A stretch of 64,000 nucleotides of DNA from positions 1-64,000 of the forward strand of contig VGZD01000001.1 of the NCBI GenBank assembly GCA_016872715.1, given 5' to 3'. The notes below the pieces were generated by a model. The model had not been told where the DNA came from and made no database searches. It saw only the letters and a program-made list of their open reading frames with translations. How positions within the stretch are numbered: position 1 is the first letter of the stretch; every line of letters starts with the position of its first letter. This document shows, in pieces, positions 28,184-38,207 of the stretch. The stretch is from Planctomycetota bacterium (GTDB lineage: Bacteria; Planctomycetota; UBA1135; GCA-002686595). Both the position numbers and the translations under genes were made by a program.

Positions 28184-29359
28184 TCAGGTCTGCGAGAGGC
28201 CGAGAGCGAGCGCGGCGACGGCGGAGCCGAGCGCGAGTGCGAGCAGCGTGATCTTGAGCCAGCTCCACGGGCGCTCGCCCTGCACTTCGCCGGTCGCGGC
28301 GTTGACGACGACGCGGTAGGTCTTCGACTTCCAGCGATAGCTCGCCATCCACACCGGCAGCAGCACGTGCTTGTAGGTGAGCGCGGACCAGTCGGTGTCG
28401 ATCGAGAGCACGCGCTGGACGTCGCCGCCGATGCGGCGGCGCACCTCGAGGTCGAGCTCGCGCTCGACTTGGTGGCGCGCGTCGGCAAAGCAGTCGGGCA
28501 GCGCTCGCTCGTAGGTGCGCGCGAAGTAGCCGGCGAGGTACTCGGGCGCCCATGGCTTGAGCCCCGCGAGCGGCCACGGCTCGAGCGCCGCGAGCTCGCT
28601 CGCGGGCAGGCCGGCCCCGGCGCTCTCGAGCACATCGTCGAAGAAGCGCCGGAAGCTGCCCGAGGCCGGATACCAGCGCGTGCGGCGTTGCGTGTGGCGG
28701 TTCTTGCCCGTGCCGACCGTGACGTAGTAGTGCTCGCCGCGCATGCCGCGCCAGCGATTGGCGGTCAGCGCGTCGAAGGTGAAGAACGGCAGGTACACGC
28801 CCTGAAACGCCGCTCCGATGCCCTCGCGCGCGAGCGTGCTCGGCAAGAACCAGCGCGATTTCACCCACTGCGCCAGATTCGCGCGCGCCTGCGCGTCGTC
28901 GAGTTGGAACGGCACGATCCCGTCGACGGCGAGCCGCTGCGTCGACTCGTGCACGCCCTCGCGCGCCATCGACTGCGCGCAGTACGGGCAGCGCTGCGCC
29001 GTGAGAGCGCCGTGGAACTGCACGTTGGCGTGGCAGTTGTCGCAGCGCACCTCGTGCAGGTCTTCCGTGCGCGCGACTTCCGCGCGGCGCTCGGCGGCTC
29101 GCTCGAGCGCGGCGACGAGGTCGTTTTCGCGCACGCTTCGGCTGCTGTCGGGCGCCGGCGCGACGTGAGCGCAGTAGGGGCAGACGGGAGCCTGTTCGCG
29201 CGGATCGAAGGCGAGGTCCGCGCCGCAGCCGCGGCAGGGAAACTTGTAGGCGCGCGCCGCGCTCGTGGCCTCGTCCTCGAAGGGGAGCGGCGGCGGCTCG
29301 CTCGGCAGACCGACGACCTCATCGTCGGGCGCGATCGGCGGGTCGTCGTCGGTGGTCAT
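28184..29359 (-). CDS. Zinc-ribbon membrane protein
   Basis: FPCRGCGADLAFDPREQAPVCPYCAH, VRCDNCHANVQFHGALTAQRCPYCAQSM, C-terminal transmembrane helix. Confidence 0.82.
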   Translation of the reverse strand: MTTDDDPPIAPDDEVVGLPSEPPPLPFEDEATSAARAYKFPCRGCGADLAFDPREQAPVCPYCAHVAPAPDSSRSVRENDLVAALERAAERRAEVARTEDLHEVRCDNCHANVQFHGALTAQRCPYCAQSMAREGVHESTQRLAVDGIVPFQLDDAQARANLAQWVKSRWFLPSTLAREGIGAAFQGVYLPFFTFDALTANRWRGMRGEHYYVTVGTGKNRHTQRRTRWYPASGSFRRFFDDVLESAGAGLPASELAALEPWPLAGLKPWAPEYLAGYFARTYERALPDCFADARHQVERELDLEVRRRIGGDVQRVLSIDTDWSALTYKHVLLPVWMASYRWKSKTYRVVVNAATGEVQGERPWSWLKITLLALALGSAVAALALGLSQT

Positions 29360-29456
29360 CGCTCGGAACTCAGGCTAGCGCTCGCATCCGTGGGCAGGAA
29401 TCCGCAGCGCAGCTACGCGCGGCGCGCGCACGCATTCGCACCCACGCTCGACTAAC

Positions 29457-29744
29457 ATGTCCGACATGGCGAGGGACGACATCGAGTGGGTGCGCGAAGA
29501 TGCACAGGGCGAGCGCATCGAGATCAAGGCTCACCAAATCCGCGAGCGCTGGGACTTCTACTGGCGCCCGGGGCGCAGCTACGGCTGGGAGAAGTTGGAC
29601 GAGCCGCTGCTCGAGGACTGGCTCGAGGTGCTCGACGGCGTCGAGCGGCGCGTGCAGCGGCGCCAATACCCGCTCGACGAGCCCGCCAAGGTGCGGCGAG
29701 CGATTCTCCAACGCTTCCCGCGCGCCGAATTCGAAGCACCCTGA
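29457..29744 (+). CDS. Small conserved-looking hypothetical protein
   Basis: 95 aa MSDMARDDIEWVREDAQGERIEIKAHQIRERWDFYWRPGRSYGWEKLDEPLLEDWLEVLDGVERRV; 22 nt upstream of apaG. Confidence 0.6.
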   Translation: MSDMARDDIEWVREDAQGERIEIKAHQIRERWDFYWRPGRSYGWEKLDEPLLEDWLEVLDGVERRVQRRQYPLDEPAKVRRAILQRFPRAEFEAP

Positions 29745-29765
29745 TCGCGTACACTGAGCGGTCCC

Positions 29766-30194
29766 ATGACGAGCGTGAACGAGACCAAGTCGCGCCCCGG
29801 CAGCTCCGACACTCTGACCGCGGGCATCCGCGTGCAGGCGCAGGCCCAGTTCGTCGAGTCCGAGTCGGACCCCGACCACCTGCGCTGGTACTACGTGTAT
29901 CGGATCGTGATCCGCAACGAGGGCGACGCGCCCGCGCGGCTGCGCTCGCGGCACTGGATCATCCTCGACGCCAACAACCAGCGCGACGACGTGCGCGGTC
30001 CCGGCGTGGTCGGCAAGACGCCGCGCCTCGCGCCGGGCGAGCAGTTCGAGTACGTGAGCTCCTGTCCCCTGCGCACCGCGTGGGGAACGATGGAGGGCAG
30101 CTACAGCTTCGAGCGCGACGACCGCACGGCCTTCGATGCAGCCATCGGTCGCTTCTTCCTCGCCCCGCCGCGCAAGAGCGTGCCCGTGGGCTGA
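29766..30194 (+). CDS. apaG: ApaG domain protein
   Basis: YYVYRIVIRNEGDAPARLRSRHWIILDANNQRDDVRGPGVVGKTPRLAPGEQFEYVSSCPLRTAWGTMEGSYSF. Confidence 0.93.
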   Translation: MTSVNETKSRPGSSDTLTAGIRVQAQAQFVESESDPDHLRWYYVYRIVIRNEGDAPARLRSRHWIILDANNQRDDVRGPGVVGKTPRLAPGEQFEYVSSCPLRTAWGTMEGSYSFERDDRTAFDAAIGRFFLAPPRKSVPVG

Positions 30195-30300
30195 GCGCGC
30201 CTTTTCGTCGCGCAGTCCCGAGACCTCGCCAGCGCTAGGATTCGCCGCGCACTCGCGGTCTCGTCCGTCCTTTCGCTGTCGCCTCCCGCGGAGAACTCCC

Positions 30301-30648
30301 ATGCGCACGCTGTTCCTTCCCCTGCTCCTCGCCCTCGTCGCGTTCCTGCTGGCCGCATCGCTGGCGGCGTCAGGGCCCGCGCCCCAGTCCGCGTCCCAGT
30401 CCGCGTCCACGCCGCGCTCGGGTTTCCTCGGCGTGCTCGAGCCCGGCACCAAGCTCTCGCTCGAGCTCGACGGCGACGGGCTCGTCACCCTCACGCTCTT
30501 CCCCGGCCTGGGCACCCACGAGGTGCTCGAGGTGGGGCCCGACTGGTTCAGTTGCAGCTTCGGGGCCAACGTGCAGGGTCTGCCCGTCACGCGCATCCCC
30601 CAGACCGCGATCCGCAGCATCCAGATCTACCCCCAGCCCCCCAAGTGA
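30301..30648 (+). CDS. Secreted hypothetical protein
   Basis: Signal-peptide-like N-terminus MRTLFLPLLLALVAFLLAASLAASGPA. Confidence 0.55.
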   Translation: MRTLFLPLLLALVAFLLAASLAASGPAPQSASQSASTPRSGFLGVLEPGTKLSLELDGDGLVTLTLFPGLGTHEVLEVGPDWFSCSFGANVQGLPVTRIPQTAIRSIQIYPQPPK

Positions 30649-30708
30649 GCGCGAGCGCCCCCGTGGACGAGCTCGGGAGAGCGGATCGGCCAAGGTCGAA
30701 AAGGAATT

Positions 30709-30745
30709 ATAAAATTGACTTTTGAGCATCTGGAGTCGATTTTAT
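30709..30745 (+). promoter_or_regulatory. Candidate hipBA operator/promoter: AT-rich inverted repeat
   Basis: ATAAAATTGACT (30709-30720) and AGTCGATTTTAT (30734-30745): 12-bp arms, 1 mismatch, 13-nt spacer; includes TTGACT -35-like box; ends 5 nt before ATG 30751. Confidence 0.6.
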
Positions 30746-30750
30746 TGAAC

Positions 30751-31065
30751 ATGCCGAGGAACACGCCTCCGACCTTTCCGGCCGCAGCCCGCCAGCTCGT
30801 GGCCCTCGGTGAGCGCCTGCGCGCGGCGCGGCGCCGACGCCGCCTGACCCAAGCCGTGGTCGCGGCTCGCGTGGGGGTGACCAAGCAGACCATCGCCAAG
30901 CTCGAGTCCGGCAATCCCGCGACCAGCCTCGCCACCGCCCTGCGCGTGCTCGCCGTCTTGGGCCTTGCGCAGGACATCGACCAGCTCGCCGCGAACGACG
31001 AGCTCGGACGTCGGCTTCAGGACATCGAGCAGCCCGGCCCTGCGCGCGGGCGAGCCGCGCCGTGA
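30751..31065 (+). CDS. HipB-like XRE family antitoxin/repressor
   Basis: LGERLRAARRRRRLTQAVVAARVGVTKQTIAKLESGNPATSLATALRVLAVLGL helix-turn-helix; directly upstream of hipA-like gene. Confidence 0.85.
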   Translation: MPRNTPPTFPAAARQLVALGERLRAARRRRRLTQAVVAARVGVTKQTIAKLESGNPATSLATALRVLAVLGLAQDIDQLAANDELGRRLQDIEQPGPARGRAAP

Positions 31066-32315
31066 AATCGGAACTCGAGCTCTGGCTCGATGACGCCGTG
31101 CTCTCCGAGCGCGCCGTGCGAGTGGGTTCGCTCTCGCGCAGCGGGGCGCGGGGATGCGAGGTGCTGCGCTTTTGCTACGCGCCAGAGTGGCTCGCGAAGC
31201 GAACGGCGAGCTTCGCGCTCGATCCGCAGCTGCCGCTCACCTCCGGTGACTTCTTTCCGGAGCGCGGCGGTTCGCTGTTCGGCGTGCTGCGAGATCTCGC
31301 ACCGGGCGGTTGGGGACGCGAGCTGATGGAGCGTCGCGAGGCGGATGAGGCGCGCGGCGAAGGGCGCGCCGCGCGCAGGCTCTCGGAGTGGGACTTCCTC
31401 GTGGGCGTGAACGATGTCGCGCGCCTCGGGGCGCTGCGATTGCGCGATCCCTCGACCGCGCGCTGGATCGACCATCGAGCACCGGGGATCCCGCCGCTCG
31501 CGCGCTTGCGCGAGCTCGAAACGGCGGCGCGTGGCCTCGAAGCGGCCGGTGCGTCCGAGCACGGCGAGTACGCCGACTGGCTCCGGTTGCTCGCAGTTCC
31601 CGGCAGCAGCCTCGGCGGCGCGCGGCCCAAGGCCTCGTTCCTCGATTCCGACGGCAGCCTGTGGTTGGCGAAGTTCCCCGCGCGCAGCGACCGCCACGAC
31701 GTCGGCGCGTGGGAGATGCTCGCCCACGAGCTCGCGCTCTCGGCGGGCGTCGAAGTTCCCCGTGCGCGAACGCTCTCGCTCGGCGGCGAGTGTCGCACCT
31801 TCTGCGTCGAACGCTTCGACCGCGTCGGCAACCGCCGCCGCATGTACGCATCCGCGACGACGCTGCTGCAGCGCGAGGACGGCGACGCCGCGAGCTACCT
31901 CGAGCTCGCCGAGGCGCTCCAGCTCTCAGGCGACCCGCGGCGCATCGAGGCGGACCTGCACCAGCTCTACCGCCGCATCGCGTTCTCGATCCTCATCGCC
32001 AACCGCGACGACCACCTGCGCAACCACGGCTTCCTGCGCACGTCCCTCGGCTGGGTGCTCGCTCCCTCGATCGACCTCAATCCCAGCCCGGACAGGCCCG
32101 TTCACCTGCTCGCGATCGACGAGGCCGATCCGCGGCCGTCCCTCGCGACCCTGCGCTCGACGGCACGCTTCTACAGATTGACCGACTCGGGCGCCGGACA
32201 GGTCGAACGCGAGGTGCGCTCCGCCATCGCGCTCTGGCCCGCGCTCGCGCAGGCGCTCGAGCTCGCCGCGCACGAGCGCGCCGCGTTCGCGTCCTTGCTC
32301 GCGTCGCCGCTCTAG
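31062..32315 (+). CDS. HipA-like serine/threonine kinase toxin
   Basis: GGARPKASFLDSDGSLWLAKFP, CVERFDRVGNRRRMYASATTLL, ILIANRDDHLRNHGFLR, LAPSIDLNPSP; GTG start overlapping hipB stop. Confidence 0.9.
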   Translation: MKSELELWLDDAVLSERAVRVGSLSRSGARGCEVLRFCYAPEWLAKRTASFALDPQLPLTSGDFFPERGGSLFGVLRDLAPGGWGRELMERREADEARGEGRAARRLSEWDFLVGVNDVARLGALRLRDPSTARWIDHRAPGIPPLARLRELETAARGLEAAGASEHGEYADWLRLLAVPGSSLGGARPKASFLDSDGSLWLAKFPARSDRHDVGAWEMLAHELALSAGVEVPRARTLSLGGECRTFCVERFDRVGNRRRMYASATTLLQREDGDAASYLELAEALQLSGDPRRIEADLHQLYRRIAFSILIANRDDHLRNHGFLRTSLGWVLAPSIDLNPSPDRPVHLLAIDEADPRPSLATLRSTARFYRLTDSGAGQVEREVRSAIALWPALAQALELAAHERAAFASLLASPL

Positions 32316-32317
32316 GC

Positions 32318-34893
32318 CTACTTGCCGGCGGGCTCGGGCTGGGGGTGGCGGGCGGTGAGGTGGAAGGAGCCCCCGCGCCAGTCGATGCTCGCGCGGGCGC
32401 CGGAAGAGAGGGTGCCGCGCAGGATCGAGTCGGCGAGCAGGTTCTGGATGCGCTTTTGGATCACGCGCTTGAGCGGGCGGGCGCCGTATTCGGGGTCGTA
32501 GCCTTCCTTGGCCAGAGCTTCCTTGGCGGCACCGGTGAGCTCGAGGGCGATCTCCTGCTCGGCGAGGTGCTTGTCGAGCCGCGCGAGCTGCACGTCGACG
32601 ATCTCGCGGATGCGGTCGGGTTCGAGCGCCTTGTAGGTCAGGACCTCGTCGAGGCGGTTGATGAATTCGGGCCGGAAGAAGTCGCGCAACTGCGAGCCTT
32701 CGCGCAGGTTGGAGGTCATCAGGACGAGCGACTGCGTGAAGTCGACGGTGCGGCCCTGCCCATCGGTGAGGCGGCCGTCGTCGAGGATCTGCAGCAACAC
32801 GTTGAAGACGTCGGGGTGCGCCTTCTCGACCTCGTCGAGCAGGATCACGCAGTGCGGCTTGCGGCGCACGGCCTCGGTGAGCGCCCCGCCCTCGTCGTAG
32901 CCGACGTAGCCCGGAGGCGCGCCGATCATGCGCGAGACGGAGTGCTTCTCCATGTACTCGGTCATGTCGAGGCGCACGACGGCGCTCTCGTCGTCGAACA
33001 GGAACTCCGCCAGCGCCTTGGCGGTCTCGGTCTTGCCGACGCCGGTGGGTCCGAGCAACAGGAACGAGCCGAGCGGCCGCGTGGTTTCCTGCAGGCCCGC
33101 GCGCGCACGGCGCACGGCTTCGCTGATCGCTTCGAGCGCGTGGTCTTGGCCCACGACGCGCTCGCGCAGACGCGCTTCCATGTGGAGCAGCTTCTCGCGC
33201 TCGGTTTCGAGCAGGCGCGAGGCCGGGATGCCGGTCCAGCGGCTGACGACCTTGGCGATCATCTCCGCGTCGACCTCCTCGGGCAGGAGCGCGCCCTCGC
33301 GCTGGCACTCCGCGAGCCGCGCCGCGCTCTCCTTGAGCTGCTTCTCGGCCTGCGGAAGCTCGCCATAGCGCACCTGCGCGACGCGCTCGAAGTTGCCCTC
33401 GCGCTCCTTGCGCTCGGCCTCGTTGCGCAGGCTCTCGATCAGCGTCTTGCTCGCGCGCAACGTCGTGATGAGCTCCTTCTCGGCTTGCCAGCGACCGCGC
33501 AGCGCGCGTGCCGACTCTTCGAGCTCCGCGAGCTCCTCGCCGATCGCCGCGATGCGCCGCGCCTCGTCGCCGCGGTTCTCCTTCTTGAGCGCCGTGCGCT
33601 CGATCTCGAGCTGGCGCACCTTGCGCTCGATCGCGTCGAGCTCCGGCGGCAGCGAGTCGATCGACAGGCGCACCTGCGCGGCCGCCTCGTCGACCAAGTC
33701 GATCGCCTTGTCGGGCATGAAGCGCTGCGTGATGTGGCGGTCGGCGAGCCGCGCGGCCGAGACGAGCGCCTCGTCGAGGATGCGCACGCCGTAGTGCACC
33801 TCGTAGCGCTCCTTCAGGCCGCGCAGGATCGCGATCGTGTCCTCGATCGACGGCTCGCCGACCTGCACGGGCATGAAGCGGCGCTCGAGCGCCTTGTCCT
33901 TCTCGACGTGCTTTCTGTATTCGTCGAGCGTCGTGGCGCCGATGCAGTGCAGCTCGCCGCGCGCGAGCGAGGGCTTGAGCATGTTGGCCGCATCGACCGC
34001 GCCCTCCGCGCCGCCCGCGCCGACGAGCGTGTGCAGCTCGTCGATGAACAGGATGATCTCGCCGCCCGCCTCCGCGATCTCGCCGAGCACGGCCTTGAGG
34101 CGCTCCTCGAACTCGCCGCGGAACTTCGCGCCCGCGAGCATCGCGCCGAGGTCGAGCGCGAGGATCTTCTTGCCCTTGAGCGGCTCGGGGACGTCGCCGG
34201 CGACGATGCGGTTGGCGAGGCCCTCGGCGATGGCGGTCTTGCCGACGCCCGGATCGCCGATCAGCACGGGATTGTTCTTGCGTCGCCGCGAGAGCACCTG
34301 CATCACGCGACGGATCTCGGTGTCGCGGCCGATGACCGGATCGAGCTTGCCCGCCAGCGCGTCGGCGGTCAGGTCGCGCGCGTACTTCTTGAGCGCCTCG
34401 AAGGTGCTCTCCGGCTCGGGGCTCGTGACGCGCTTGGCTCCGCGCACCTGTGCCAGCGCCGCCTCGATGCGCTCGAAGCTGAGCTTGCGCGCCGCGAGCA
34501 GTCCCTTGACCTCCGGCCCGCCCGACTTGGCGAGCCCGAGCAAGAGGTGCTCGGTCGACACGTAGTCGTCCTTCAGGCGCTTGGCCGCCGCGCCCGCTTC
34601 GTTGAGTGCCTCGGCGAACGTGTGCCCCGCCTGCAGGTTCGAGCCCGAGGCCTTGGGCAGCTTGTCGAGTTGCAGGACGAATTCGCCCGCGAGCACGCGC
34701 GGATCGACGTCGAGCTTCTTCAGCACCGCGGAGGGCACGCCCTCGGTTTCGCGCAGCAGCGCCACCGCGAGGTGTCGCGCAGCAGCGCCACCGCGAGGTG
34801 CCCCGCGACCAGCTCGGGATGGCCCGAGTCCGTCGCCAGCTTTCCGGCCGCCTGAAGAACCTCCGCCGCCTTGGTGGTGTAGTTGGTTTGCAT
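32318..34893 (-). pseudogene. clpB: ClpB disaggregase, N-terminal region frameshifted by a 26-bp tandem duplication
   Basis: MQTNYTTKAAEVLQAAGKLATDSGHPELVAGHLAVALLR in one frame, ETEGVPSAVLKKLDVDP...[15 protein letters not shown]...GPTGVGKTETAKALAEFLF in another; deleting one 26-bp copy (34749-34774 / 34775-34800) restores a single ORF. Confidence 0.9.
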
Positions 34894-35078
34894 GCCCCAG
34901 CGCACTGCAATCGCCGTACCACGCTCCCCAAGCCACGGGAACGCAGAAAACGGCCTTCCTGACTACGCCAGATGGGGTATAGCTGCCGATCTGGCGCTGC
35001 ATAGCGCCAAAACGGCAGTGTCGGGAGCGCCCCGGCGCCACCCTCGCTCGCGCTCCGCGTTCGGCGCGCGTGGCGCCC

Positions 35079-35978
35079 CTAGGTTCGCGCGGCGGACTCG
35101 AGCAGACCGGCTTGCGAGAGCGTGGCGAGCAGGCGCTCGCGGCTTTCGGGCGCGAGCGCCACGAGCGGCAGGCGCACGTCTTCGCGCATCCAGCCCATGC
35201 GCGCGAGCGCCGTCTTGACCGGCACGGGGTTGGTCTCGACGAACAGGTCGCGGCACAGCGGCGCGAGCCATGCGACGAGCTCGGCCGTGCGCTGCGCGTC
35301 GCCGCCGGGCCGCGCGACGCGGCACAGCTCGGCCACTTCGGCGGGGGCGAGGTTCGCGACGACGCCGATCACGCCGGTGCCGCCGAGCGCCATGAATCCC
35401 TCGATCAGCGCGTCTTCACCGGCCACGAGGTCGATCGCGCAGCTCGCGCGCACCTCGCGCGCGCGCTCGAGGTCCCCCGACGCCTCTTTCAGCGCCACGG
35501 CGCGCGTCGTGCGCGCGCAGATCGCGGCCACGGTCGCGGGCTTGAGGTCGCAGCCGGTGCGCGACGGCACGTTGTAGAGCACCAACGGTAGTTCGCTCGC
35601 CTCCGCGATCGCGCAGAAGTGCGCCACGAGGCCGGCCTGCGTGGGCTTGTTGTAGTACGGCGTGACGACGAGCGCAGCGGCCGCGCCCGCCACCTGCGCG
35701 AAGCGCGCGAGCTCGATCGATTGGGCGGTGTTGTTGGTCCCGATGCCCGCCACGACGGGGATGCGCCCGCGCGCGCGAACGATCGTCCGCTCGATCACGG
35801 CGCGGCGCTCGCGCTCGGAGAGCGTCGCGCCCTCGCCCGTGGTGCCGACCGCGACGAGGCCGTCCGAGCCCCGCTCGACGTGCCAGTCCACGAGCCGATC
35901 GAGCGCGGCGTAGTCGACCTCGGCGCCGGAAAACGGCGTCGGAAGCGCGACGTAGCTGCCACACAGGCGCCAGCTCAT
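35079..35978 (-). CDS. dapA: 4-hydroxy-tetrahydrodipicolinate synthase
   Basis: GTTGEGATLSERERRAVIE, VVAGIGTNNTAQSIELA, VVTPYYNKPTQAGLVAHF, LYNVPSRTGCDL, ALKEASGDL. Confidence 0.95.
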   Translation of the reverse strand: MSWRLCGSYVALPTPFSGAEVDYAALDRLVDWHVERGSDGLVAVGTTGEGATLSERERRAVIERTIVRARGRIPVVAGIGTNNTAQSIELARFAQVAGAAAALVVTPYYNKPTQAGLVAHFCAIAEASELPLVLYNVPSRTGCDLKPATVAAICARTTRAVALKEASGDLERAREVRASCAIDLVAGEDALIEGFMALGGTGVIGVVANLAPAEVAELCRVARPGGDAQRTAELVAWLAPLCRDLFVETNPVPVKTALARMGWMREDVRLPLVALAPESRERLLATLSQAGLLESAART

Positions 35979-36703
35979 CGCGGCCGACTCCCGCTCGCCA
36001 TCGCGGCGAGCATCTCGCGGATCGCCGCGTCGACGCCGACGAACAGCGAGTGCGCCACGATCGCGAAACCGATGTTGAGCTCCTCGACGCCCGCGATGAG
36101 AGCGACGGGCGCGACGTTGCGATAGTCGAGTCCGTGGCCCGCGTTGACGCGCAGTCCGCGTTCGCGCGCGAAGGCCGCGCCAATGACGAGGCGTTCGAGC
36201 TCGCGCTCGCGCGCGTCTCCCTGTGCATTCGCGTAGCTGCCGGTGTGCAGCTCGATGAACGGCGCGCCGCTGTCGGCCGCGGCCGCGATCTGCTCGCGAT
36301 CCGCGTCGATGAACAGGCTCACGGCGCCGCCCTCGGCCGCGAGCTCGCGCGTCACGCGCGCCACGCGCCGTGCTTCCGCGCGCACGTCGAGTCCGCCCTC
36401 GGTCGTGATTTCCGCGCGCGTCTCGGGCACGAGGCAGAAGGCCTCGGCTCCGCTCTTGCGCGCGAGCGCGACCATCTCGTCGTCGAGCGAGCACTCGAGG
36501 TTGAGGAGCGTGCGGAGCGCGCGCCGCAGCGCGACGACGTCGGCGTCCTGCATGTGTCGGCGATCCTTGCGCAGGTGGCAGGTGATGCCCGCCGCTCCGG
36601 CGCGCTCGGCGCGCAGCGCCCACTCGATCGGATCGGGGAAGGCCTCGCGCCGCGCCTGACGCACGGTCGCGACGTGATCGACATTGACGTGCAGTCGGAC
36701 CAT
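35975..36703 (-). CDS. pdxJ: Pyridoxine 5'-phosphate synthase
   Basis: MVRLHVNVDHVATVRQARREAFPDPIEWALRAERAGAAGITCHLRKDRRHMQDADV; LRVNAGHGLDYRNV. Confidence 0.96.
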   Translation of the reverse strand: MVRLHVNVDHVATVRQARREAFPDPIEWALRAERAGAAGITCHLRKDRRHMQDADVVALRRALRTLLNLECSLDDEMVALARKSGAEAFCLVPETRAEITTEGGLDVRAEARRVARVTRELAAEGGAVSLFIDADREQIAAAADSGAPFIELHTGSYANAQGDARERELERLVIGAAFARERGLRVNAGHGLDYRNVAPVALIAGVEELNIGFAIVAHSLFVGVDAAIREMLAAMASGSRPR

Positions 36704-36830
36704 GGCCGGTGCGCCGAATTGTACGCGGGACGCAGGCGTTCCCCACGCACCTGCGCGCGCGGATCCGCGCCCCTGGCTGCGGCGTTTGCGGTGCGGCCGC
36801 GGAGATCGCGGCGCGGACGCGGTGTGCGGC

Positions 36831-36925
36831 GCGCTCGTCGGGGCGCTCGTCGGGGAGCTCGTCGGGGCGCTCGTCGGGGCGCTCGTCGGGGCGGCCTTCT
36901 CGCGGCGGCCTTCTCGCGGCGGCGG
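36831..36925. repeat. Short GC-rich tandem repeats (12-bp x5 followed by about 14-bp x2)
   Basis: ggcgctcgtcgg units with one variant copy, then cggccttctcgcgg repeated; between pdxJ and the 37018 gene. Confidence 0.8.
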
Positions 36926-37017
36926 TCGGGGAGCGTCCGCACGGCCGAGCCATGGGGTCGTGGCGCGCGTGGACGCGAGCGGGAGACTGTCCTAGTGTGG
37001 CGGCGCGGAGGTTCTCC

Positions 37018-38184
37018 ATGCTCACCCTGCTGCACGCACTCGCGCTCTCGCTCCCCTCCGCGCCAGGCTCGCTCCCCGCCCGTGAGGAGCCCCAGTCGAA
37101 CGAGCTGGCGATCGACGTCGACGAGGCTCGCACGCGCGTGGGCCGCGCGGTCGGCTGGCTGCTCGCCGAGCAGCGCGCGGACGGCTCGTGGGGCAGCGGC
37201 GCGATCGACTCCGTGCAGTTCACGAGCTTCTCGGTCGAGACCTACTACGTCTTCCAGTACGCGGCCAACTCGCTCGCGTTCCTCGCCCTGCTCTCGGTCG
37301 ACGCCACGCCGGAGCGCGATGCCGCGGCGACGCGCGCGCTCGAGTGGCTGCTCGGTTCGCGCCTGCCCAAGCGAGGCAACGATTGGGACGTCGATTGCAC
37401 GTGGGCCGCGCTCTACGGCTTTCAGGCCATGGTCGCCGCGTCGGGCGATCCGCGCTTCCAGACCGAGGCGCTGTGGGAGCGCGTCGATGCGCGCGGCGCG
37501 GACCTCTACGCGCTGCTCGAGAGCAATCAAGAGCCGCTCGGCGGCTGGGGCTACTACGAGGGGCCGGTGGTTTCGCGTCGGCCGACGTGGAGCACCTCGT
37601 TCGCGACCGCGTGCGTGATTCCAGCGCTCGTGCGCGCGCACGGCATGGGCTGGAAGGTCGATCCGCAGGTCGCCTCGCGCGCGGTGGACTATGTCGGGCG
37701 TTGTCGCAGGCCCGATGGCGGCGTGATGTACGACCTGCGGCCGCTCCCGCGTCGGCCGGGCGAGTCGATCGACAACGTCAAGGGCAGTCTCGGTCGCATT
37801 CAGGTCTCGAACTGGGCGCTGCGGCGCTCAGGCGTCGCGTCCGTGACGGACGAGCGTCTGCGCGAAGGACTCGAGGCATTCTTCGAGCACCACAAGTTCC
37901 TCGACGTCGCGCGCCTGCGCCCGATCCCGCACGAGGCCTACTACGCCAACGCCGCGTACTTCTACCTGTTCGCGCACTGCTACGCCGCGCAGGCGATCAA
38001 CGAGTTGCCCGAGCCCGAGCGCGCGGGCTGGCACCGCCGACTGCGCGCGCACCTCGCCAAGATCCAGTGGGACGACGGCTCGAGCCTCGACTTTCCCAAC
38101 CTGAGCTGCATGCGCACGGCCGGCACCGCCTTTTCGATCCTCGCCTTGCAGGCCGGAATTCCCGGCGCGAAGGCCACTCTCTAG
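37018..38184 (+). CDS. Secreted prenyltransferase/squalene-oxidase-repeat-like protein
   Basis: GWLLAEQRADGSWGSGAIDSVQFTSF, QEPLGGWGYYEGP, GRCRRPDGGVMYD alpha/alpha-barrel-type repeats after a signal-like N-terminus. Confidence 0.75.
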   Translation: MLTLLHALALSLPSAPGSLPAREEPQSNELAIDVDEARTRVGRAVGWLLAEQRADGSWGSGAIDSVQFTSFSVETYYVFQYAANSLAFLALLSVDATPERDAAATRALEWLLGSRLPKRGNDWDVDCTWAALYGFQAMVAASGDPRFQTEALWERVDARGADLYALLESNQEPLGGWGYYEGPVVSRRPTWSTSFATACVIPALVRAHGMGWKVDPQVASRAVDYVGRCRRPDGGVMYDLRPLPRRPGESIDNVKGSLGRIQVSNWALRRSGVASVTDERLREGLEAFFEHHKFLDVARLRPIPHEAYYANAAYFYLFAHCYAAQAINELPEPERAGWHRRLRAHLAKIQWDDGSSLDFPNLSCMRTAGTAFSILALQAGIPGAKATL

Positions 38185-38207
38185 CGCCACCGCAAACCAA
38201 CCATCCC

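Noticed and set aside
31388-34855. 1155-aa plus-strand ORF antisense to clpB
   Set aside because: Composition artefact of very high GC; Arg/Leu/Glu-rich with no domains, while the minus strand encodes unmistakable ClpB.
31926-34931. 1001-aa minus ORF overlapping clpB in another frame
   Set aside because: Arg/Ala-rich alternate-frame translation; only a short stretch before the duplication looks ClpB-like.
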